Source: Amoebophrya sp. A120 (Eukaryota; Sar; Dinophyceae; Syndiniales; Amoebophryaceae). Taken from it: DNA of 64,000 nt. Made by a program: the position numbers and the translations under genes. This document shows positions 10,397 through 22,300 of the stretch, piece after piece. Every line of letters begins with the position of its first letter. The stretch's first letter is position 1. The notes beneath the pieces were generated by a model. That model was not told where the DNA came from and did no database searches. It was given only the letters and a program-made list of their open reading frames with translations. The stretch is from assembly GCA_905178155.1 (NCBI GenBank), contig CAJINV010000001.1, positions 11,577,832 through 11,641,831 on the forward strand, in the 5' to 3' direction.

Positions 10397-11521
10397 TCAT
10401 AGCTGTGCGGCCAGGGCCCAACTGGGAACTTGCGCGGTCTTCGGGATCCCTTCCACGGACAGGAACCGCAGCTGCTGGCGCGGAATGAACGGTCGCGGAG
10501 GCGCTCGCGGATCCGGCGGACTTCGCACCCCGTCTAGAAATTGGGAAAACTTATCTTCCTCCTCCGCTACCGGTGCCCCGCCATTGTTGATTTCCTCCGC
10601 CCGCAGCGGATTCTGCTCCGCCACGACCTCAGCCTTGCGAACTTCGGAGAGAATGGACAAAGGGGGCCGCGGCTTTTGCGGCTTGCTTGGCGCCAGTTTT
10701 CCCGACAGCTCCGCCTCGATGGCGTCACTTTCCCGGTCGGTCTTTGGAGCGGCCTCCGCTGGCTTTACCCACTCCAGCCCGCACTCCCGCACCAGCGCTA
10801 GGTGTTTCGCGCTGCCCGGCTTCGGAAAGTTGTTCGGGTCGAGGGGCTGCACGCACTCTGGATTCTCCCGGAGTTTTGCGCTGGGAAAACACAGCGGCTC
10901 ATCCTTCGGCATCGCGGAAAAGAACGTTTGGTAGGCGACGAACTGCTGGTCTCCAGGCGTATCGTAGTGGGTCAAAAAGTTCCGACCCGTGTCCAGTGTC
11001 CAGTTCTTGGGGCACTTCCCGCTGATCGGCTCCGTCTGCCCGTTGCCCTGGCCGACACACACCCACTGTACGCCGCACTTTACACTGTATTGCTCCATTT
11101 TCTGCGCCGCTACCTCCGCCCACTCCTCTTTGAACTTGGTCATGGGTAGCGCCCGGTACCACGACATTTGCAGCCCGGACGGATCTGCGGCTGCCATAGC
11201 ACCCCGCTGCTCAGAGTCCATGGCTTGCTTCTCCTGGTCGTTCGGAGGTCGGTACTCACTGTAGACAGGGGTGGAGAAGGTTTCGATGCGCCGGCAGGGG
11301 CCGTCGTAGTCGTGGCCCGCGAAGCAGTAGCCCTGCGAAAACGACCACCCCGCAGGGCACCGCAACTCGGGAGTCGCGATGGCAGCTGGGTCCGACACCT
11401 TAACACACCCCTTCCGCGCGGTTGGCAAAGGCGTTGGCAGGAAGTATCGCACCCTGCGCGGCATCTGAAATAGGTCTGCAGCGATGGCATCACGGTACAC
11501 TTGCTCGGTAACGGGGTTCAT
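10397..11521 (-). CDS. CPW-WPC domain protein
   Basis: 374 residues from the ATG at 11521. Two copies of the CPW-WPC module can be traced. The first runs from C55 (RCPAGWSFSQGYC, then DYDGPC) to CGVQWVC ending at C155. It is longer than the usual roughly 60-residue module because of an insertion around 85-125. The second is degenerate, from GKCPKNW at about 169 to CGLEW at about 251, having lost the last cysteine. The C-terminal 120 residues are Pro/Glu-rich and probably disordered. The family is found in alveolates; the Plasmodium members are surface or secreted proteins of the ookinete. No signal peptide is visible at this start, so an upstream exon may be missing: a CAAG sits directly before the ATG and could be a splice acceptor. 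The molecular function of the family is not known. Confidence 0.75.
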   Translation of the reverse strand: MNPVTEQVYRDAIAADLFQMPRRVRYFLPTPLPTARKGCVKVSDPAAIATPELRCPAGWSFSQGYCFAGHDYDGPCRRIETFSTPVYSEYRPPNDQEKQAMDSEQRGAMAAADPSGLQMSWYRALPMTKFKEEWAEVAAQKMEQYSVKCGVQWVCVGQGNGQTEPISGKCPKNWTLDTGRNFLTHYDTPGDQQFVAYQTFFSAMPKDEPLCFPSAKLRENPECVQPLDPNNFPKPGSAKHLALVRECGLEWVKPAEAAPKTDRESDAIEAELSGKLAPSKPQKPRPPLSILSEVRKAEVVAEQNPLRAEEINNGGAPVAEEEDKFSQFLDGVRSPPDPRAPPRPFIPRQQLRFLSVEGIPKTAQVPSWALAAQL

Positions 11522-12249
11522 CTTGAATGTGCTTCAAGAAAAAACAAGGAATACATCTAAGAGTCTACGCAAGACGAGAGTTTGTCTTTTAATTTATGGT
11601 CGCAGATGACAAGAACACCAACGCGACTGAGTTTGGGTAGAGGCGCTTCTAGTACGAACACGCACATTCGACTCTCTCAAAGTCCTAACGACTCACTGCA
11701 TGGTCGAACTTCAAAGCGAACCCATATGACGATTCGTTCTGGCTCAGTCCTCCGATTTTATCTCTTGATACTTTTGTGCATTCAGGAAGAAGGCTCATAG
11801 TCGTGACGAGTCCGAAAACACGTCATCAAATGCGGAACTGCGTAGCTCCATTGCTACTTCCCAACTTTTAGTCTGTGAAGACTCGGCTACATCTTCAGTC
11901 ACAGCGACAGTGCCTTCACGTTCACTATCAGTTGCATACAATCTTTGTCTTTCTTTGAAACCACGTCGTCTGCACACGTCTAATAAATTTCCGGTTTAAA
12001 ATCTTAGGGTTAGGACCTGCAAGAGAGATAAAGCATAGCCGCGGCGTAATTCGCGCGGCCGCTAAATGCAAAAAAGAAAAGATCCAGCTCCCTCCGAATA
12101 TTTTTCAGTTTCTGCTTGGAAGATAATTTTAGCATTTGGCAAAAATTCAAGAAACTGTTGCTCGTCTTGCCGCTACTAGCTTTTGACAAGGTACGAATTC
12201 ATTGGCTCTTCTCCTACTGAAAAGCCGGGCGGTCGCAGGAAAAACTACT
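11522..12249. other. No gene recognised; gap between CPW-WPC and folD genes
   Basis: About 0.7 kb with only short frames. It could hide a 5' exon with a signal peptide for the CPW-WPC gene, but none can be identified with confidence. Confidence 0.45.
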
Positions 12250-13583
12250 TTACTCCACCGCTGATCCGGGCAGAATGTTTTTCCCGTACGCCTGCACGGT
12301 GTTTTGTAGCAGCATCGCAACAGTCATGGGTCCCACACCCCCGGGAACCGGCGTGATCCAGCGAGCGCGCTCCTTTGCAGTGTCAAATTCGACGTCACCG
12401 ACCAGTTTGCCAGTGGCTTCCACGCGGTTAATGCCAACGTCAATGACGATGGCGCCGTCACGAATCCACTCACCTTTCACGATGCCGGGCTTGCCCACCG
12501 CCACAATTACGCACTCCGCTTCACGGACGAAAGTTTCCAAATCTGTTTCACTTTCAACAGTATTGATTTTTCACGTGGTTGTCGCTCGCATCTAAAATCA
12601 GATTTTCTACCCGAAGGCGCAGATTCCAATACGACAAAAAGTTCTACTTACCTTCCGGCTTTGTGAACTTATGCGCGACCGAGACCGAGCAGCCATTGAG
12701 CAGGAGTTCCATCACCATCGGACGCCCTACGTGGTTCGAAGCGCCCACCACGAGGCAACGAAGCCCATAAGGGTTGACCCCGGTGGACCAGATGAGGTGC
12801 ATCACGCCGAAGGGGGTGCACGGCCGCAGCCCGGGCTCGCGGGCCATTAGAAGCCCCAAGTTCTCCGGGTGAAACCCGTCCACGTCCTTCTTCGGAGAAA
12901 TGCGGTGCAATAAGTCGCTCTGAATCGCTCGCAACTCGGCTGTCGGGAGAGGCAGCTGGACCTGAAAAAATAGAAAAGGACTCGCTGCATGTCGTAAAAA
13001 GTTGCGGCCCGAACAAGGAGGTTTTGTGTGCAAGGCTATTGAGATCATTGAAGTCACGACTTCGCTGCACCATTCCGAAACTGCTCGATGAACAAGCTCG
13101 TACCAAGATTCCGTCGCATTTGTCGTCCTTGTTGAGCTTGTCAACAAGGTCCAGCAGTTCCTGCGGTGTGGTCTCCGCCGGCAAACGCATCAGAGTGCTG
13201 TCAATGCAAACCTCGTCACAGGCTTTTTGCTTCCGGGAAACGTAGACCTTGCTTGCAGGATCTTCGCCTACCAGGACAACGGTTAAGCCCGGAGGCCGCG
13301 GGTCTTCAACAGTGCCCGCGCTTAAGGACCGCACACCCTCCTGAACTTCGACTATCTTCGCGGCTAGCGCCTTGCGAATCCCGGCGGAAATCGCTTTTCC
13401 ATCGATCAAGTGGCCGCGAACACCATCGTCCGGCGGATTCGGGCCGTAGTTGCTCTTTTTGTAGTAGGAAGCCACGTCCCTCTCGTTTCCCACTCGGCCA
13501 AAAGGGCTCACGCTAGAGGACGAAGACGCGACTCCGCCGGCCTCGCCGACGGAGGAAGAAGAAGAAGACAGTACTTCGGGCAT
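12250..13583 (-). CDS. folD: Bifunctional methylenetetrahydrofolate dehydrogenase/cyclohydrolase (FolD)
   Basis: Structure complement(join(12250..12542,12652..12961,13104..13583)), 360 residues. Both introns are canonical: GTACGA...TTTTTCAG (141 nt) and GTAAGT...AAACAG (109 nt). Family landmarks run in order: the YVSRK motif with the conserved Tyr and Lys, DGILVQLPLP across the first join, [18 protein letters not shown], the NAD(P)-binding [30 protein letters not shown] and [12 protein letters not shown]. The enzyme interconverts methylene-, methenyl- and formyl-tetrahydrofolate and supplies one-carbon units for purine, thymidylate and formyl-methionine synthesis. Length is normal apart from a Ser-rich extension of about 50 residues at the N-terminus, which does not look like a clear targeting peptide. 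There is no fused formyl-THF synthetase. Confidence 0.95.
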
Positions 13584-14500
13584 GTTCCTTTACCTTTAGT
13601 TGCAGAGGTCGTGTATATATCCCCGTCGCCCTCTAGTTGTCACGCAGACAAACTGCTTCTCTTTGTCTTTCACGAAACTGAACCGAAGACAAATTGCAAA
13701 CCACGTGCTTGCGAACGAACGCAAAACGCTTCTCTCTTGACCTACAATGCTTATTTGCTCGCCTTGCGACGACCGCCCCCTGGTTACGCATGGAAATTGA
13801 TTGTTTGTTCGCATCGCGGGTTCCAACTCGACTTCGATTTTTAGTGGTAGGTTTATGTATGTGGACGACCACAGAAGTAAAGCAGAAAACGCTACGCGGC
13901 AAGACCGAGAGGAACATCAAATTTCGTCTTGCAAAGACAAGAAGAAGCGTATGGTTTAGGAAAGCACAGCATTTAGTACTCAACCTTTAACTTTTTTCAT
14001 ATGCGTAAATTCCAAGGCGGAAAGCGAAAATATCTACGGAGAGCGTATTTTTCGATCGATGGATGGATGTATTCTCGATCTCAAATATTGATGCTCTATT
14101 TGGCTGCGCGTAAACGAATGGACACCGAAGTTCTGGGTCTCGTACATTTTTGGCAAAAATGCAGACATCCTCGTCTACATCGGAAGCTCCCTGGCCGGCT
14201 CTCCTCGGTCAATCCGCGCTGCCCAGTATTCCCCGCCCTTAGCCTGCTATCGGGCAAAAAAACTGGCTCACTGCGAAGCTTCCAGATCCAGTTTCACGCA
14301 ATAATTATCTCTCTCCCGCATAAAAGTGCTGTTTCGCCTGACAATCCACTGCCACCTGCTAGTACATTTTGATTTTCAGAAAAGGAACGAGCCTATAATG
14401 CACTTTCAGCAACACTGTTGCACAACTTCAGAGTCAGACACATGCTTATTTGCAAAGGAAATTCCGAACATTAGCTGCAGCAAAGCAGTTTTTTCTTCTT
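13584..14500. other. No gene recognised; gap between folD and PPR genes
   Basis: About 0.9 kb. Frames of about 100-120 codons occur on both strands but show no domain and overlap one another. Around 14135-14165 there is a small palindrome (CATTTTTGGCAAAAATG) next to TCTGGGTCT, faintly recalling the ends of the family A introner; too weak to call. Confidence 0.45.
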
Positions 14501-17500
14501 TCATAGCTTCCGTTTCAGGTATTCCCCCTTTTCCAGCCGCGGACGCGACAGCAGCCCCTTGTACGCCAGCGTTTTGAAGTTGTCCTTTCTGGCCGACTGC
14601 GCCGCCGTCGCTTGTCCCGCGCGGCGGCCGTCCCGCGCTTCCCGCAGTTTGTATTCGGACATTTCCGCATCCAGCACGAGTCGATCCCTTTCTACCCGCT
14701 CGAACACGACGGTTTTGTTCAGGTCAATGAATTTCTGTTATCCTGTGCAAAAATATCGTACTAGTACAAATTGCATTACAAATTCCCCCAGCATTACAAA
14801 TTGAATTTGTAATGCTGAGTTACCTTGGGAAAGAGAGATTTGTAATGCATAAATGCAATTACTACGAGTGCGATACTTTTGCACAGGATATCTGTACCCA
14901 CTCGTGGATTTCCAACACGTGCCGGCCGACCTTCGCTAAGCGGCCGCTCAGTGCCGGGCTGGGGAAGACGTGCTGTGCGTGCATCTGTTTCAGGACAGAA
15001 CAACACCGTCTACTGGACTGCGTCAGAACACTGTTCTCCAGCGCCAGATGGTACATCGAAGAGACCTTTTCCCGTGCAAGCTCGGGAACACCAGGAGAAC
15101 AGCAGGTCAGCACGCCCGGTGGTCCTCTTTGATCTTCGCTTGTCATCGTCGCGGTTGTAGTACTATCATGATGTGGTACTGTACTAGCAAGATAGTCCGC
15201 ACACACCTCGTGCTCCATCGCGAGGTCCCAGAGGCTGAAAAAGCGCGCAACGTCCTTTTTTACGTGGAACATCTCCAGTAGAATGCGGTAGGTGTCGAAC
15301 TTCGGCTGCGCGCCAAACGCGCTGTACTCGTGGAGCATGTCAATCGCGTACCCGTCAAAGCCGCCCGACACGTACACCGTCAGGACTGCATCGAGCAGGG
15401 CCGTACTCATCTCCACCTTCCGCTCCTTCGCCTGTTGCACGATCATCCACGCCTGTCGCAAATTCAGCATGCGCTCCTTGAGGGGAAGTAGTCGGGGTTC
15501 CAGGTGGTGTCGCTGTGCGCTGGTCGGTCCGGAGCTCATCGCGGATCGCTGTGCTGGCAGTAGAATTGGGGCCAGGGCGCCCTGCTCGAGTTTCTGCTGC
15601 GTAAGCGAAACTTGCCGCTTGCTTCTCGCGCTTGACGTTCTTGCGCCCGGAACCTCGACATACATGGCGCGGGCGAAAACCTTCAGCAAGTGCTCGTAGC
15701 ACTTTGGGGTGAGCGTCAAGTCCTTCTTCAGCATTTCCGCTAGCACGTGGTTGGCGCGCAGCTTGCTGTTTTGGAGGTGCGAGGCAGCGAGTAGTAAATC
15801 CTCGTACACTTCGACTGGCACCGGAAAATCCTCGGCCTCCAAGTGCTGCTTGTACTGAAACGCCTTGGCGGCGAAGTCCGGCCGTTTGGCGAGCACGTGG
15901 ATCAGTTCCCGGTACGTAATGTCCGTCGGGTACAAACCACTCGTGCGCAAGTCGTCCAGTAAGTTCAGTGCCCTTTCCGCCTCCTCGTTGCAGCCACAGG
16001 CTTTGATCATGACGGTGAAGAGCACTTCGTCCGGCTGCAGGTTCTGCCAGGTGCGGAGAGACTGGAACTTCTCAAACGCTTTCGCAATCTGGCCCTGTTT
16101 CACCATTCCGTCGATCAAAATCGTCCAGTGGACGAGGTTGGGGCCGAGGTCCGGCCACTCCTCCTCCATCTTGTGCAGCCAGGCTTCCGCCATCTCCAGC
16201 TCGTTGCAGGCACAGTGCACGTGCATCAATGCACCAAAAACCTTGGATGTGGGAGAAATCAAGTCGTTCCGCATGTGCAAGTACAGGGCGCGGGCTCGCG
16301 CTGCCTTAAGGGGAAGTTGTAGCGCATCTGACTCTACTGGCGGGCTCGGTTGCTCGGTCGGCTGATTTTCCGACAGGCTCGCAGCTCTGGACAAAGGGCC
16401 AGCTGCACCCTGTGCAGCACCGTGCTGTGCCTCTGCTTCTTCCTCTCCACAAGCCTGATCCACCACGGCTACTGGGTTTGGCAAAGCGGGGCCAAGCCCG
16501 TCCTCCTGCAGCACGGAAAGGATCAAGCTGGTGAACATATTCATATTCGCATCCACCGAGAAGCCGTACGCTTTGATTTGGTCGTGCAGCGCGTAGGCTT
16601 CTACCACCCGGTTTTGTACCACCAGGCTTCGCATAAGAGTTTGCAGGTTTTCTGTGGTGGCGCGGTTCTCCGCTACCAGTGTGGAAAAGTCATCCGCAAA
16701 ATTCCGCAGCGCTCGATTCTTTTCCACTTTTTCCAGACCCGCAGAGAAACTGCCCTTCACCGCGGCGCCGAGACTGTCGAGGAGATCTGGATCGATGCCG
16801 GTTTTTTCATATTGCACAGCAGTTTCCCGGAGCTGCTGGATGAGAAGCCGACCCGCGTCGCTTTCGCGGCCCGGAGGCGCGGGTGCTTGTTCTTGTGCGC
16901 CCGCAGTAGAAGAGCAGCTTGCCGTTGGGTTTTTTCCGCAGCTAGAAGCACGACCAGTAGAACCTGCGCTGCCGATTTCCTGATTATTTTCCGCCTCTCC
17001 TACATCTTCTGTGCCATCAGGGGTAGTACAACCACTAGCATCGTCATTCTGGCGCATCGTCAAGACATCAAGCACGCCGCGCTGCGGCGAGCCTTTGTGC
17101 GGTAGAGGACGCTGTGGGTCGGGCAGCTGGCTTCGTTCCTTACAACTTGTTCCCGGTGCTTTGTCAGGAGCAGCATGTGACGCTCTTGTTCGTTCCTCTC
17201 GCACAAGATCGAGCTCTTTCGAAAACGACAGGGGGTTATTCGTTGGCCCACTGCTCGACGAGGCGGTGGCAGACGAAGCTGAACTTTTCTCCTCTGATGC
17301 CCTCCTGCCGCGATCTGAAACTCTGCCTAGATCCATCAGGGTATCTTCTCCACCGTGTTTCGTCGCTCCTGCTTGTTCACCTTCGCCAACAGCCTGATCA
17401 GCGCTGGACCTTTTCCCAGCGACCAGGCCGCCCCAGACGATGGGGCACTTCGGTTTTCGCTTTGGGCGTTTGATTCGCCAAAACGGGGTGTCAGCTGTGA

Positions 17501-17870
17501 TATGCTCCTTGCCATCTCCCTTCTGCGTGACCCGCGTTTGCGCAATGTTCTGCAGAACTTCCGCCTTTTCCGGTAGCAGAGACGGGGCAGGCTGCGTCAG
17601 GTCCGCCACACTCATCGGCGGCCCGTGCCGGATATATAGCCAGTATTTCCGCGGCAGCGGCGCGACCGGGCGCACGCTCGACCGGCGCTTGGACTTGGAG
17701 GACGCAACGGATGTGTGAATAGAAGACGAGGAGGAGGAAGCAGAAGAACCGGAAAGCTGCTGGAGCGCGGACTCTTCGAAAGATGTGGTAGCACTATTTT
17801 CAAAAATGGGAAGGAGATCCGAACCCGCAGCCCGAAGGCGCGTAGGACGTGAAGAGGAAACTAGGCGCAT
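14501..17870 (-). CDS. Pentatricopeptide repeat (PPR) protein, interrupted near its end by an introner
   Basis: Structure complement(join(14501..14733,14891..17870)), 3213 nt, 1070 residues. The ATG at 17870 (MRLVSSSRPTRLRAAG) is the first Met of the frame; the frame extends upstream without an ATG. Residues 1-390 are low complexity. From about 440 helical-pair repeats begin, with typical PPR phrases such as WTILIDGMVKQGQIAKAFEK, FTVMIKACGCNEEAERALNL and ITYRELIHVLAK; roughly eight repeats can be traced. PPR proteins bind organellar RNA and act in its processing, stability or translation, so a mitochondrial (or relict plastid) role is likely, although no clear presequence is seen. The intron is a family B introner between ACAGA direct repeats; removal gives EWVQKFIDLNKTVVFE in frame and adds 77 residues. 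Confidence 0.85.
14739..14890 (-). mobile_element. Introner element, family B, copy 2
   Basis: A 152 bp element ending in TATCCTGTGCAAAA at the left and TTTTGCACAGGATA at the right, so the inverted repeats reach the very ends. The central palindrome is CAGCATTACAAATT/AATTTGTAATGCTG. The direct repeat TCTGT flanks it at 14734-14738 and 14891-14895. Reverse-complemented, its first 50 or so bases are identical to those of the copy at 2963-3111. It splits the PPR gene, and excision of one repeat plus the element restores the frame. A GT-AG alternative (GTACAG...TTGCACAG) runs into a stop codon within a few codons. Confidence 0.85.
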
Positions 17871-18272
17871 TTTCTTTGTGACTACGTCTACATCAATATC
17901 GACCTGGGGATGGCAGCGGAGAACTTCTGTACTTAATCCACCATGTATACAAGTGAACCAGCAGAAAACCACGAAAGAATGAACGTGATCGAGCAGCAGG
18001 TGCAGCAGCAGGTCTTTGTGACTGTGCCGAAGCGATGGCACTCACAATTGTATGAGGCGAAGTGAGGAAGGAGCCGCAACCGGTGCTGTGGTCCTTCCTG
18101 GCACGACAGGACAAACAGAAACACTACAAAGTTGAGGAGCGTCCATTACACTACGGCTCTGACGTAAAACAAGCCCAGGTGATCATCGATCACGCTGTTC
18201 TTGTCGTTGTCGTTCTTCATGATTATGTGTCTCAGCCAACAAAGTAGAGGGCAGACGTTTCCATACTCATCA
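17871..18272. other. No gene recognised; short gap
   Basis: Upstream of the PPR start codon and downstream of the small membrane protein gene. Nothing beyond continuation frames is visible. Confidence 0.45.
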
Positions 18273-18843
18273 TCATCGGGATGCCTCTTCGCTGGGTACC
18301 AACTCGGCGCCAAAGTAAGTAATTCCTTCTCTGGGCAGAAAGGCGTCATGAAATATCGATGTCATCTCCGCTTATACCTGTCGGGGTTTGATGCGTTTTC
18401 GAAGATCTGGTAGTCGTGCTGGTGGCAGCTCTTCTTTCATCTGACTCATTCCAAGGACCCCCTCGATTTCCTGCTAGACCGAGTCCGCCAACTGCCGTGG
18501 CCGCTGCGTCTGCTCTTCCAGTTGGTAGCTGGCCCTCCTGAGTTGCTGCTGCATTATTGTGTGGCGGCTGTCGAAACTCGCCGTCAACTCCTGGTACAAA
18601 CAGGTCATCCGTGCTTATTCCTCGCTCGCGCGCTACCTTGAGGACCTCCTCTTGCAAAAGCAGAAACCGCTCATGCCGCCGAACGGCACCGTCCTGGTAC
18701 GCCCAGCGCACAAACATCGTGGTGCTTAAGCCGACAAAAATGACAAACAGCAACCACAAAACCGTCTCCACGAAACCCTCCTCGTCCTCAAACTGCTTGC
18801 TCTGCTGCTCCAGATGGCGAAACGGGTACGGGTAGACCGGCAT
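18273..18843 (-). CDS. Small single-pass membrane protein, unknown
   Basis: Starts at the ATG at 18843 (MPVYPYPFRHLEQQS). A hydrophobic helix at about residues 27-47 (VLWLLFVIFVGLSTTMFVRW) is followed by a basic, coiled stretch (RRHERFLLLQEEVLKVARER) and a low-complexity tail. The unspliced frame stops at 18346 after 165 residues. I prefer complement(join(18273..18325,18378..18843)), 172 residues, because GTATAAG...AGAAG gives a 52 nt intron and a tail reading TGITYFGAELVPSEEASR before a stop; this is tentative. The helix near the N-terminus with positive charge after it suggests the tail is cytosolic. I do not recognise the family. Confidence 0.55.
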
Positions 18844-19387
18844 TGGCGATTCTACTTTTACTGCTACAACTGCATCTGCATCACAGCGGCCTGAACTTCA
18901 AAAAAACAAGCGGAAATTTTAGGAACACACGGAACGGGTTCACGATAGCAGGTAGTTTAGGTAGTGAGAACTTGTTTCGCAAGAACGCACAATAACTAAC
19001 CGAGGCGGTAGGCCGATTGTGCTTTGAGACCACGAGAACGAGAACCATCATCAAGATACACCGGACCGAAGGAAAGACTAGACCCCTCCTACGTACCTGA
19101 CCCTGAGCACGTGAGCAGAAACCGTGATAGTACCGAACATCGTATTCATTCTGCGTTTCAGAAACAACGCCTGGAGAAAAGTGCTGCTGCTGGCGACACT
19201 TTAATTATTTTCAGAAAAAAAACCTTTTGATGTTCAACATCTTATTTAAGTTCTTTACTCGTCAAAGATGTCTTCTTGCTACATTTACTGTACAAACTCG
19301 TCGACAAGTATGTCCGCAACTGTGATGCGGACACATAAGCCGAGGACGACCAATCGTTCACATTTTTGAGCAACTTTCATCAAGACT
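18844..19387. other. No gene recognised; gap before the SulP gene's stop codon
   Basis: About 0.5 kb between the small membrane protein gene and the end of the SulP gene. Only short frames and no repeats or RNA genes are visible. Confidence 0.45.
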
Positions 19388-22300
19388 TTACAGCGCGTTG
19401 TTGATAGTGTCCCTCAAGTTGAGGTCGTTGCCCGCTTCCGCCGAGAGTACGGTTCGTCGCTGAGTCCCACTACCTTCATCGTCCTCGTCGTCCTCAGGAT
19501 CTGGACGGAGCGGTACTATTCCTTTCGTGCCTGAAGTTTTCGCCGACGCAACACGGTGCGTGATGTCATCGTCGTCATCGCCCGAGAAAAATTCGTCGTC
19601 GTGCAGGTGTCCGTGGATCTTTTTGGTGTCATCTTCGTCCGAGATAATGTCCCGACCCCTGTCGACGTGCAAGCCGATGTGGTCGCCATGAGCGCCGGTT
19701 GTGGCCAGCAAAGCATCATGTTGCTCCTTGTTCGTTTTCCGCGGCGGCAAGATTGCCGGTCGGGGCACCAGGCGACACACGGCGAGCAAATCTGTGAAGA
19801 CCAGCTCCTTGTCCGTGCTCATCTTCAGACTCACGCTCCACGCGAGCCGGTGCGCTTCCCCGATGCTGATCTCGAGCGCCTTCGCGAGGTCTTTCGCGTG
19901 CAGGTGCTGGTGGTCGAGCGGCACGCGTTCCCGACCTGCGTCCTGCTCTTGGCTGAGCCGGAGACCATTGCCCTCGATTTTGTCGAACACGTCATCGCCG
20001 AAGCCGTCCTGGTTGGTGTGCGTGAAGCGTTCCACCTCCTCTTCGAGTTCCTTCGAATTTTGCCGCAACAGGTTCCCGTCCTCGGACTCTAGTGTCGCGA
20101 TGGTACGGCTGGAGGCGAAGTGGTGCCTCTTGCCGCACTTCGCGCTCAACCGCCGCCAGGACCGCACAAGCTCCATGTACGGATGGTGATCGGCCGCGAC
20201 GTGCGAGAACATCTTGAACACCTCCGCTTCGTTCAAGTGCCCGGTCTTGGACTCGTCGAAAATCTCGATCAGGCGGTTAAACTTCGAGGGGGTGAGCACC
20301 AGCTTGAATTCGGTCTTCAGGGCCTGGCGCAGCGTGGCGTGGGAGAAACCGCCCACGTGGGAAAGCGGTAACTGCATCAAAATTTCCCGCAGCTTCAGCT
20401 CGGCATTCACCGGTAGGGGGAGCATCCAGAGTCGCTCCGCGTAGGTAATGACCGCTTCCAGCCCGAGTCTAGGGACGCCACTGTTTTCGTGCAGACTCGC
20501 TTCCTTCATCATGTCGGAAGGATCCAAGAACAACCCGGCCTCGCAGAACACCACGGGGAGCAGCTTTGGGGGCAACAAGTGCGCCGTGTCTTCACCGTGT
20601 GCTTTGTCCACCGCCTCGTGGTCGTCTTCGCCCGTCGCGCCGAGCCTCGCGATTTGTTTCCGGTGCAACACGTGCTCGAACGCCCGCTCGATCTCCAGAC
20701 GGATCAGGGGCGGCAGCGTGTATTCGTCGACCTTGGTCTGCCGGTTTACATCTGCATCGTACACCCCAATTTTTTCCAACGACAAGGCCGTCGCCACCTG
20801 TTGCAGTAACTTGTTCATCTCGACAGAGAGCTCACGGAGCAGGCCCGTGTCCTCGTAGAAAAATTTCTTCAAGTCCAGCTCCCCCCGCGCTTCCCCCTTC
20901 GTCGGCGCGCCTCCGGTTTGCTTCGAGTTTGACGGCGATTTACTTTTCTGCCTGCCCTCATCTTGCCCCGTTACGAAGGCGGTGGGCCGGCTCAGTGCGT
21001 CTTCCTCCACCTCGTTGTTCTCACCCCCGCTTATCCCGGAATCCCGCAAGTGATGATCCTCCCCGCGCCAGTAAGTCGCTTGAAACACGGGCGCCGTTCC
21101 CTTCATCGAGGCCCGAGCGGCTTTCCGCACGGTGGTCGTAGTGTCCACGGAGATCTGCTTCGCCGTGCCGCAGAATTGTTTGATCACCCGCATGTTGCGC
21201 GACTCGTTGTAGTTCGGCTTGGCCGCCATGACGGCGAATCCTCCAGTTTCGAAGGACAGGTCCGTCCGCAGCCGCCCCATCTGCAGGTCGTTCTGGTGGG
21301 CCACGCCGTGCATCAGGCTCTGCGCCATGTACGGGTCCTGGTATTGCATCCGCTCAAAATCTTCCACGGATAACGCGTACACCGTCGCGTCGCTCATCGT
21401 GACGGCGTAGTTCCGCGGTGGGTTGTGGAAATGCACCAGGGAGCCGTGGCCCAGGATCGCCAAGGGAGCGCAGGAGAGCAGCAGCTCGGCCGGGTTTTTT
21501 CCGTTGAAGAGGTCGAGGTCCATGTACAACCCGACGCGGCCGCTGTCAATCACGTACACGTAGTTCCCAAACTTGCCGGGTTCCGCCAGCACGGTGTGTT
21601 TCGGAACCTCGACCAGTTGGAAGTACTCGTGGACCCCCAGCCGCGAACAGATGTCCGGGAACAGCTTCAGAAACGCGTCGTGCTCGACCTGCTTGCGGTA
21701 CGTGTACCGCAACGACTTCAGCCCGGGCATGCGCTCCAGCCACTCGTTCTGCGCTTCCCGGAACACCTCGGCGCACTGGTCTTCGGTGTACGCCAATGCG
21801 GTCCGCACGTCGCGAAAGGTGTCCGAGCCCTCGGTCACCAGACCGCGCCGGTGAATAAAATCCTGCGTCTCCGGAGTCAGACCGCAGAGGATGACCTGGT
21901 TGTGGTTGGAAAATATACTATAACTTTCGAATATACTATAACTTTCGCCCAATCGCACGGCGAGGCAGTATTTCTGCTTTGATGCTGAGTGATGTAGTGG
22001 AGGACACTGTTCATTCATAACAATGAATATTTAGCAAGGTAAAGGGTTCCGACTCCTAGTGTAACCATGCATGATAAAATTGAGAAGACCAAGACATATT
22101 TTTAGTGTACCTCAATGGGAAACCCGGTGAGCTGTCCGTCCTCGCATTTTTTAATGAAGGACTTCAGCTTCTTGCAGGCCGAGATGTCGAAGCCGCGCGA
22201 GTGCTCCAGGTCTAGAATCAAGAAGCGGATTCGCAACCAGTCCGCGTTTTGCTTGTACGCGTCGTTTCTCAGCACCAAGTGCGTGATCATCGCGACGGCG

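Noticed and set aside
14734-14890. Canonical GT-AG reading of the PPR intron (GTACAG to TTGCACAG)
   Set aside because: That join shifts the frame and hits a stop codon within about ten codons, whereas the direct-repeat join stays open for 77 codons to the stop at 14501.
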